A stretch of 27,125 nt of DNA from Flavobacterium sp. UBA7680 (GTDB taxonomy: Bacteria; Bacteroidota; Bacteroidia; Flavobacteriales; Flavobacteriaceae): contig NZ_DLHA01000006.1 of the NCBI RefSeq assembly GCF_002482975.1, positions 1-27,125 on the forward strand, given 5' to 3'. Within the stretch, counting starts at the first letter, position 1, and the number at the start of each line of letters is the position of its first letter. Position numbers and translations under genes: made by a program. Below the pieces are notes generated by a model that was not told the origin of the DNA, did no database searches, and saw nothing but the letters and a program-made list of their open reading frames with translations. Positions 21,180-27,125 of the stretch are shown piece by piece.

Positions 21180-22322
21180 TTAAATACTTTTCACACATCT
21201 AAAACCAAGGTGATTGGCAGCAGATCTAATTTCGCCTTTTCCTCTTGTTCCTACCATATATCTTGTACAATATTGATCAGTACATAAAAAAGATCCGCCG
21301 CGATGCACTCTTTTTATCTGCGTTGGATCGTTAGGATCATTATAAGCATCCGGTCCTTGCGGATTTTTAGCTGTTTTTCCGCTTTCGCTTAATGTTTTAT
21401 AATAATCAACGCTGTACCAATCGTTTGTCCATTCCCATACATTTCCTGCAACATCATACAATCCGTAAGCATTTGGAGCAAATTGTGCGACAGGAGCAAT
21501 GCCTTTGAAACCATCTTCTCCAGTATCGCCATCTTTAATTGGGAAATGTCCTTGGTAAATATTGGCTTGAAATTTTCCGTTTGGTTTCAACTTATTTCCC
21601 CAAGCGTATATTTCTCCCGTTTTTCCGCCTCTGGCTGCAAATTCCCATTCAGCTTCTGTTGGAAGTCTTTTTCCTGCCCATTTTGCATAAGCCGCCGCAT
21701 CTTCATAAGTAATATGTACAACAGGATAATTTTCTTTTCCTTTTATAGAACTTTGAGGACCAAGCGGATGTTTCCAATCTGTTCCGCCAACGTATGACCA
21801 CCATTGTAAAAAATTATTCAAATTTACGGCTGATGGAGTAGGTGTAAATATTACAGAGCCTGTAATTAAATCTTCTTCTGAGGCTGTTGGAAATTCTTCT
21901 TTAGTCGGTTTTTTTTCCGCAACGGTAATGTATCCGGTAGCTTTTACAAATTTTTCATATTCTTCGTTTGTCACTTCGGTTTTATCCATATAATAACCGT
22001 CAACATATACACGATGAATAGGAGCAGCATCTTTTGTTACGCCAGATAAACTACATAAACTTTCATCTGCAACATTGCTTCCCATGGAGAATTCGCCGCC
22101 CGGAATCCAAACCATTCCTTCCGGAGTTTTTCCTGCGGGTTTATTTTTATTTTCGATTGTTGGTTTAAATGCCGATGGTTCTGATGTATTTGGAGTTTCA
22201 TGACAATCTAAAGCCGCTTCTGTTACTTTTGCTTTTGGCGAAATTAATTTTGTTACACCGTAAGTAATTGAAATTATGGAGATTGTGAGTATAGCGAAAA
22301 TCCAAAAAGTTTTATTTTTCAT
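21180..22322 (-). CDS. Formylglycine-generating enzyme-like protein (SUMF1/FGE family)
   Basis: A 380-residue protein with an N-terminal membrane segment (KTFWIFAILTISIISITYGV). ATG 22322 is chosen: an upstream ATG at 22355 would almost coincide with the predicted mRNA start at 22366-22373. The FGE-sulfatase domain begins at GMVWIPGGEFSMGS and includes DGYYMDKTEVTNEEYEKFV, PVVHITYEDAAAYAKWAGKRLPTEAEWEFAARGG, GLYDVAGNVWEWTNDWY and RVHRGGSFLCTDQYC. The last block has both redox cysteines (Cys347 and Cys352) at the spacing of true FGE, then LGFRC. FGE oxidises the active-site Cys of sulfatases to formylglycine. The sulfatase 3 kb upstream on the same strand is the probable client. Many family members lack the cysteines, so their presence supports catalysis. 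Confidence 0.88.
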   Translation of the reverse strand: MKNKTFWIFAILTISIISITYGVTKLISPKAKVTEAALDCHETPNTSEPSAFKPTIENKNKPAGKTPEGMVWIPGGEFSMGSNVADESLCSLSGVTKDAAPIHRVYVDGYYMDKTEVTNEEYEKFVKATGYITVAEKKPTKEEFPTASEEDLITGSVIFTPTPSAVNLNNFLQWWSYVGGTDWKHPLGPQSSIKGKENYPVVHITYEDAAAYAKWAGKRLPTEAEWEFAARGGKTGEIYAWGNKLKPNGKFQANIYQGHFPIKDGDTGEDGFKGIAPVAQFAPNAYGLYDVAGNVWEWTNDWYSVDYYKTLSESGKTAKNPQGPDAYNDPNDPTQIKRVHRGGSFLCTDQYCTRYMVGTRGKGEIRSAANHLGFRCVKSI

Positions 22323-22365
22323 TGTAATGGTTTTTTGAGCTGTATTGGTTGTCAATAAGTTGAAT

Positions 22366-22373
22366 CAAAAGTA
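22366..22373 (-). promoter_or_regulatory. -7 promoter box of the FGE-like gene (TACTTTTG)
   Basis: CAAAAGTA on the plus strand, 44 bp before the chosen start. It suggests the FGE-like gene can be expressed separately from the rest of the locus. No -33 TTG is visible. Confidence 0.45.
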
Positions 22374-22432
22374 TGAAAATAACTTTTAAAGTTATATTAG
22401 TTTGATAGAATTAATAAAATAAATATATTTTG

Positions 22433-23386
22433 TTATTTATCTTGTTCAACCAAAACTACTTCATATTTATCTTTTCCGTCAACTTTTACAGGTTGATAGT
22501 AGGTTTCACCAAACTTAACATATTTTACATCACCAATGGTAACTTCTTCGCCGCCTTCGGGTAAGTTGTCAACAATAGTTCCTGCTGTTGGCGGTACAAC
22601 TTTATACGTACTGCCGTCTTTTTCATAATACGTTCCGCCGTAATAATAATTGTTAACCGTTCCTGTATTGACGGTTTGTGCACCACTTGGAATATTATTG
22701 ACCGTTCCTCCAACTGGTGCAGGAACAGCGGTATAACCTCCGCTTGAAGGCGCATACCAAACTCCCTGATCATAATGATATTGCGTACTTTCGACACTTA
22801 CGACTATTGCTGTCACGGCTAAAGTCGCTACAAAAAATCCCCACGGATGCCAAACCGGACCATAATAAAAGGGTCTGTACGGATGAAAGTAATACGGATT
22901 GTAGGCATGATATCTGTAACCGCCATATACATATGGAGGACGTGCATACACAACCGTATTTCGTCTAACAACCGTATTTCTGTTATTGTTTATTGTAATG
23001 TCTCTGCTTCTGTCAACGTTTCTGGTATTGCCGCTTATGTTAGTGTTTCTATTGCCGGAATTTCTAATGTTATTATTAGAATTTCGGTTTGAGTTATTCG
23101 TTCTATTGCTAATCTTTGTGTTTGAATTATTAGCTGGTCTGGTGACTTTGGTTCCTGAACCATTAGAGCCAGGTCTTGTTGTTGCAGGTCTATTTACTGC
23201 AGGTCGTGACTGATTGTTTGGTCTGTTTACCGATGGTCTTGTCTGCGCTCCTCCGCTAGGTCTGTGAACGCCGCCACCGCCACCGCCTACACGACGCTGC
23301 GCTATGCTGTCAATAGAAATCAAAAAAAACGATCCGGCTAAACATATTGTTACTGCTTTTCTTATTGTTTTGTTTATATTTTTCAT
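22433..23386 (-). CDS. Secreted Gly/Asn-rich protein, DUF6515-like
   Basis: A 317-residue exported protein with signal peptide ending near FFLISIDSIAQ. Residues ~30-145 are low complexity, rich in Gly, Asn, Arg, Pro and Ser (RPSGGAQTRPSVNRPNNQ, many NSN/NRN runs). A short Tyr/Pro-rich stretch (VYGGYRYHAYNPYYFHPY) and a hydrophobic segment (FFVATLAVTAIVVSV, ~185-199) follow. The C-terminus has two YYY/TYYEKDGSTYKVVPP and LPEGGEEVTIGDVKYVKFGETYYQPV repeats of the DUF6515 type, thought to sit at the cell surface. Its function is unknown; position in the sulfatase locus is the only clue. The gene has a 68-bp gap to the porin upstream. Confidence 0.75.
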   Translation of the reverse strand: MKNINKTIRKAVTICLAGSFFLISIDSIAQRRVGGGGGGVHRPSGGAQTRPSVNRPNNQSRPAVNRPATTRPGSNGSGTKVTRPANNSNTKISNRTNNSNRNSNNNIRNSGNRNTNISGNTRNVDRSRDITINNNRNTVVRRNTVVYARPPYVYGGYRYHAYNPYYFHPYRPFYYGPVWHPWGFFVATLAVTAIVVSVESTQYHYDQGVWYAPSSGGYTAVPAPVGGTVNNIPSGAQTVNTGTVNNYYYGGTYYEKDGSTYKVVPPTAGTIVDNLPEGGEEVTIGDVKYVKFGETYYQPVKVDGKDKYEVVLVEQDK

Positions 23387-23454
23387 TTTCAGTGTTTTAA
23401 GTCAGATGAAGTTATTAAAAAAATGAATTTATATTAAAAAAAGAAGTAAGAATT

Positions 23455-24675
23455 TTACAATGAAATATCCCATTGTATCCTAAATCTCCATCCGGCTTCA
23501 AGAGGCAGTGTTTTATCCTGAAAACTGAAATAGGTAAATTCTGAAGTCAATTTGTTTTTATGACCTTTAAAAAACCAGTTAAAAGCAATAGTGGTTTCAT
23601 CTTGTCGGTTTTGTCTAATACTATTATCAGGTCTGTATGCGGCGTGTCGTCCGGCCATTTCTAAATGTTTGGGCTACCAGTTAAAAGCATTATGAAAAAA
23701 ATATCCGGCCTGAACATAATAGCCTTTTAATGTAGTTTCGTCATCATTGTTCAATTTATCAATGATTTTTTTGGTATGCATTTCGCTTTGCCAGGAAAAA
23801 CCCTGATACATAAATGCGGTTTCTAAATTCCACTGATTTACCCGATATTGTCCCGGCGCGCCATCTTCATATCCTTCTAAATATCCTCCGCCAGATTGTG
23901 AAAATCGGGTGTAAGGACTACGGTTTGTTAAAGCTGAAAAGGCAATAATTGGAGTTAGCTTTTCATGAAATTCTAAATCGCTTCCTTCAAAATCAAGAAA
24001 TCTTCCTAAAAAATTCCATTGTGCCCGCCCGAAATACATCAAATTATTATCGTCGTTAGAAGTATTTCCGCGACCAGTTCCGGTAAGCGCAGCGGCCCAA
24101 TAATTAAAATCGGCAATACCTTTTCCTTTTAAATGTCCGTAGACTTCAACTCCCATTTGTCTGTCTGCAGTAAAGGGGCGATTGATTAAAGAACGATCGA
24201 CCGTTTGCTGTTCACCGCTGCTTATGAAACGCTCTCTTGTAAATTCTACTTTCCATTGTCCGACTTTAAGACTCAGCCATTCCCATTTTTCAATCATAAT
24301 TCTAAAATCTAATAAATTAGACTGGCTGAGCTCGTATTCCCAATAATAATTTAACCAAGGCTCAAAAGCATGACCGCCCACTTTTAATCTCGCACGGTTA
24401 ATTTTGAAAGTTGTTTTTTTATCCTGACTGTAATCGTCATAAGTCAAAGGATCGGTATCATTTGGTGTAGAAAACCGAAACTGAAGCCGGCTTTGCAATT
24501 GAAAAAGAAATTTATTGTCATTGGTACGAAGTTCAATTCCTTTATCTCCATACTTAAAGTTAAGTAGTTTGGTGGTGTCTTTTTCTTGCTGCGCTTTTGA
24601 TTTTAAAACAAATAGAAAGATTAATGGTAAGAGGATTTTTTTTGAAATACGAATTATTTTATTTGCGTTATACAT
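23455..24675 (-). pseudogene. Phosphate-selective porin O/P family protein, interrupted by an in-frame amber codon
   Basis: An outer-membrane beta-barrel of the OprO/OprP family, 407 codons in one frame, broken by a single TAG at 23676-23674 after codon 333. Sequence before it (ending GYFFHNAFNW) and after it (PKHLEMAGRHAAYRPDNS...EAGWRFRIQWDISL) is continuous in frame and in homology, since the barrel must end with a C-terminal aromatic-rich strand. Signal peptide is MYNANKIIRISKKILLPLIFLFVLKSKAQ. Barrel motifs include KFLFQLQSRLQFRF, KINRARLKVGGHAF and RWERGQWKVEFTRERF-like strands. Loss of the last 73 residues should stop barrel closure. It may be a recent pseudogene, a sequencing error, or a suppressed stop. 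One base change (for example TGG, CAG or TTG to TAG) explains it. Confidence 0.8.
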
Positions 24676-24706
24676 AAGTTCGATCTATAATTTGTATTTC
24701 CTTTAA

Positions 24707-25291
24707 TTACTTTCCGCCAAAATTTTTCGCAATTCCTAAACCAATTCCCCAGCTGTCATACGCGTTCCATTTGAGATCATAGCTGAATGTTCCAAATATT
24801 TCCCAGTTTTTTGGAAGTTCATAACCGTATTCTACACCAACCCGCGTAAGGAAATAGTTTTCTTCTTTGGCAAATTCACCTCCCAATCCTAAAAGAATGC
24901 TCCAGGATTCGCTTGGTTTATAAATTCCCATAATTGCTGGTGCGATTGGGTAGCTTCTTTCAACAGTTTCTTTATCGTTGTCGCTTGCATAAACTTTTTC
25001 GACTTTGAATTTTTCAATTATAAAATCAGTATGAAGGCCAATAGCCCATTTTTTATGAAACTGAAAAGTATAATCGATTCCCCAGGCGGGCAGACTTAAT
25101 ACTTCACGATTTCCTTCGTCATCCCTTCCTTCAAATACATGGGCATGATTAATAGAAATCCCTATTTGATGATGCGGACTAAAAGTTTTTTCTTCGCTTT
25201 CCTGAGCGGTACTTTTATTACTGAAAACAGTTAAACCCAAAAGAAAGAGTAAAAGAAAAGACTTTTTTAAGAAGTTATTTCTGTATAGCAT
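24707..25291 (-). CDS. Outer-membrane beta-barrel protein (porin-like family)
   Basis: A 194-residue protein with signal peptide MLYRNNFLKKSFLLLFLLGLTVFSNKSTAQ followed by alternating amphipathic strands (HHQIGISINHAHVFEG, AWGIDYTFQFHKKWAIGLHTDFIIEKFKVE, AIMGIYKPSESWSILLGLGGEF, YFLTRVGVEYGYELPKNWEIFGTFSYDL) and a final SWGIGLGIAKNFGGK strand. About eight strands would form a small barrel. It lies between sulfatase and OprP-like porin, 31 bp upstream of the latter on the same strand. The substrate is unknown; the neighbourhood suggests passage or binding of sulfated compounds or phosphate, which is inference. Confidence 0.75.
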   Translation of the reverse strand: MLYRNNFLKKSFLLLFLLGLTVFSNKSTAQESEEKTFSPHHQIGISINHAHVFEGRDDEGNREVLSLPAWGIDYTFQFHKKWAIGLHTDFIIEKFKVEKVYASDNDKETVERSYPIAPAIMGIYKPSESWSILLGLGGEFAKEENYFLTRVGVEYGYELPKNWEIFGTFSYDLKWNAYDSWGIGLGIAKNFGGK

Positions 25292-25317
25292 TTGGCTTGC
25301 TTATTTTATTAAAAATG

Positions 25318-25365
25318 AAAGAGGTATTCATTGTTCATTTTACTGTTCAATTTAAATACCTCTTT
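25318..25365 (-). terminator. Hairpin between sulfatase and downstream barrel gene
   Basis: AAAGAGGTATT (25318-25328) and AATACCTCTTT (25355-25365) form an 11-bp perfect stem with a 26-nt loop. On the minus strand it is followed by TTTCATTTTTAAT, a moderate U-tract. It could be a terminator, or a partial one that lowers expression of the downstream genes relative to sulfatase. Confidence 0.65.
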
Positions 25366-25379
25366 TTAACTAAATTTAA

Positions 25380-27125
25380 TTAATCTCTATTTAAGGCTCT
25401 TTTTGCATCACTGTTTAAATCAGAATATTCGATTTTTCCAACATTAACAGCTATCCCATAAATTTCACCGCCTTTAAATTCGCCTGGAGTTTTATATTCT
25501 TTACTAACGGCATCTCCACTGTCAAATCCTACACAAAGACCATCGCCAGAAAGTGTGAATTTACCAGTTTGTGTTCGCATAGGTCCGGAAGCAACTTCTT
25601 TTCCATCAATATAAAGTTTCGTTTTACCTATAGATTCTCCGTTTGGACCTGCTTTTTCACGAGTAAATTCCATTCCAAAAACATGTTTTCCGGGCGTAAT
25701 GTCAACATTTGAAGTAAATTGCTGCTCAGGTGCAATTCCTAAGAAATTGTACACATAATGTAATTTTTTGCCTTTAAGAAATAAAGTGTGGCCTCCAAAA
25801 CGAGAACCGTGAGCAAATAATACTCCAGATGCTTTTGTGTCTTTTACATCAACATCTGCAACAATTTTATAGGAGCGTCCGCGAACATTTACAGCTACAC
25901 CTTCTGGTACGGGAGCGGTTCCCGGATAGTAAACATATTGATCTCGGGGAGCTTCAGATGAAGGTCTTTCTGTTCCCAATACTTCAATTGCAGAACGGTC
26001 ATCAAGTGGTAAAACGAGATTTTTTGCAGCTTCTGAATTCCAATCGGCAATAAGCTCTTTTAATTTGTCCGGATATTTTTTAGCTAAATTATTAGATTCA
26101 GCTCTGTCAAGATCAGTATTGTAAAGTTCCCATTCATCTTTGTCGAAATTTCCTTTTCCAACAAGTGGCGTATGTAAAGCTACTGCTTTCCAGCCATCTT
26201 TCCATAATGCGCGGCTTCCTAACATGGCAAAATACTGAATGTGTTTTTGTGTTTTTGCATCTGGCGAAGCATCAAATGTATATTTCATAGAAACTCCGGA
26301 TAATGGATACTGAGGAACACCGCGATATACTTTTGGCATTTCAACTCCGCAAACTTCTAATAAGGTAGGGACAATATCTGTAGAATGATGAAATTGATTA
26401 CGAACTTCGCCTTTGGCTTTAATTCCTTTTGGCCAGGAAATTACCAATGGATCACAAGTTCCACCTGCATACTCACTATATCTTTTAAACATTTTAAATG
26501 GAGTTGAAAATGCTGCGGCCCATCCTGTTGGATAATGTTCATAAGTATCTGGCCCTCCTAGTTTATCAAGATATTTTAGATTTTCTTTTAGTTCATCCGG
26601 ATATCCATTAAAGAATTTATTTTCGTTTACAGAACCAGAAGGAGAACCTTCACCAGAAGCACCATTGTCGGCGGCATATAAAACAATTGTATTTTCTAAT
26701 TGTCCTGTTTTTTCTAAATAATCAATTATACGACCTACTTGAGCATCTGTATATTCTGAGAAATCTGCATAAACTTCGGCGAGTCTTGAAAATAATTTCT
26801 TTTCGTCTGCACTTAATTTGTTCCAATCTAAAACTTCATCACCAGGATTTGAAACTCCGGGAGGCAGAGGATTGAATTTATCAAATTTAGTTCCGGCCGG
26901 AATAATTCCTTTTGCTATCATACGAGGTAATACCCATTTGCGATAAGCATCATATCCTTCGTCAAATTTACCTTTATATTTTGCGATATATTCTTCGGGT
27001 GCGTGATGCGGTGCATGATTTGCTCCGGGACAATACCACATAAACCAAGGTTTAGAAGGATTTGTTGCCTGTTGATCCCGAATATATTCTAGTGCATGAT
27101 CTGCTAAATCTTTAGATAAATGATA
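25380..27125 (-). CDS. Arylsulfatase (N-terminal part outside window)
   Basis: Hydrolyses sulfate esters; 581 C-terminal residues are visible. The frame is open past the right edge, so the gene starts beyond 27125, and the Cys-x-Pro-x-Arg active-site motif is not in the window. Sulfatase features seen are WFMWYCPGANHAPHHAP (metal-region His), VIDYLEKTGQLENTIVLYAADNGASGEG (metal-binding Asp-Asn), WAAAFSTPFKMFKRYSEYAGGTCDPLVISWP and the HHSTDIVPTLLEVCGV block. A C-terminal beta-sandwich (~residues 400-560, FAHGSRFGGHTLFLKGKKLHYVYNFLG, KTKLYIDGKEVASGPM) resembles the extension of AtsA-type arylsulfatases. The FGE-like gene 3 kb downstream probably matures it. Confidence 0.93.
   Translation of the reverse strand, partial: YHLSKDLADHALEYIRDQQATNPSKPWFMWYCPGANHAPHHAPEEYIAKYKGKFDEGYDAYRKWVLPRMIAKGIIPAGTKFDKFNPLPPGVSNPGDEVLDWNKLSADEKKLFSRLAEVYADFSEYTDAQVGRIIDYLEKTGQLENTIVLYAADNGASGEGSPSGSVNENKFFNGYPDELKENLKYLDKLGGPDTYEHYPTGWAAAFSTPFKMFKRYSEYAGGTCDPLVISWPKGIKAKGEVRNQFHHSTDIVPTLLEVCGVEMPKVYRGVPQYPLSGVSMKYTFDASPDAKTQKHIQYFAMLGSRALWKDGWKAVALHTPLVGKGNFDKDEWELYNTDLDRAESNNLAKKYPDKLKELIADWNSEAAKNLVLPLDDRSAIEVLGTERPSSEAPRDQYVYYPGTAPVPEGVAVNVRGRSYKIVADVDVKDTKASGVLFAHGSRFGGHTLFLKGKKLHYVYNFLGIAPEQQFTSNVDITPGKHVFGMEFTREKAGPNGESIGKTKLYIDGKEVASGPMRTQTGKFTLSGDGLCVGFDSGDAVSKEYKTPGEFKGGEIYGIAVNVGKIEYSDLNSDAKRALNRD

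Noticed and set aside
22525..23213. Several small frames over the Gly/Asn-rich gene on both strands.
   Set aside because: Low-complexity coding sequence keeps other frames open by composition; the minus-strand frame with a signal peptide explains the region.
1..27125. tRNA, rRNA, integrase, prophage or toxin-antitoxin genes.
   Set aside because: I looked for cloverleaf or rRNA-like text and for recombinase or phage-type proteins and saw none; the only mobility gene is the RAYT. Without a covariance search a divergent small RNA could be missed.

Overview
The window is AT-rich Bacteroidota chromosome, most likely Flavobacterium or a close relative. Evidence: many starts are preceded by A-rich tracts rather than Shine-Dalgarno sites; at least a dozen TANNTTTG boxes (the Bacteroidota -7 element) sit just upstream of genes; there is a long Bacteroidota-type NusB, a PUR/DUF3276 protein, a cyclophilin-FKBP fusion, and intergenic palindromes such as the GTCACTCTGAGCGAAG family. 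No rRNA, tRNA, CRISPR array, prophage or plasmid functions were seen.

Layout. 1-2330 (minus): N-terminal part of monomeric isocitrate dehydrogenase, rplS and trmD. 2380-3376: an array of paired palindromes directly abutting an IS200-like REP-associated tyrosine transposase (RAYT). 3408-5753 (plus): an operon-like run of archaemetzincin-type lipoprotein, NADPH-dependent FMN reductase-like flavoprotein and Tat-exported sugar isomerase-like TIM barrel. 5803-8872 (plus): KdgF-like cupin, MFS transporter, dual-family peptidyl-prolyl isomerase and a small lipoprotein cytochrome c. 8984-15898 (mostly minus): Rnk/GreA-like factor with a possible ~350-nt leader, thioredoxin-like protein, three different alpha/beta hydrolases (with plus-strand csaA between them), PUR-alpha-like protein and an ABC exporter half-transporter. 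16103-18900 (plus): leucine dehydrogenase, nusB, yajC. 19196-21062 (minus): a YdeI/DUF1801 protein and peptidase T. 21180-27125 (minus): a sulfatase locus read from the right edge leftward: arylsulfatase (5' end outside the window), outer-membrane beta-barrel, a phosphate-selective-type porin split by one in-frame amber codon, a DUF6515-like secreted protein, and a formylglycine-generating enzyme (FGE)-type protein that would mature the sulfatase.

Most genes are core housekeeping. The unusual material is mainly intergenic. At least six families of palindromic or inverted repeats fill the gaps: the RAYT-linked pairs, a 20-bp perfect inverted repeat before the MFS gene, a 23-bp-arm GCCACAGATT element, CTGCGACTG hairpins, CATTGCGAGGAACG hairpins, and a 27-bp perfect inverted pair that brackets yajC. 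The best candidates for something new are the RAYT/palindrome system, the sulfatase-FGE-porin locus with its amber codon, the long structured leader before the Rnk-like gene, and the possible leaderless MFS mRNA.
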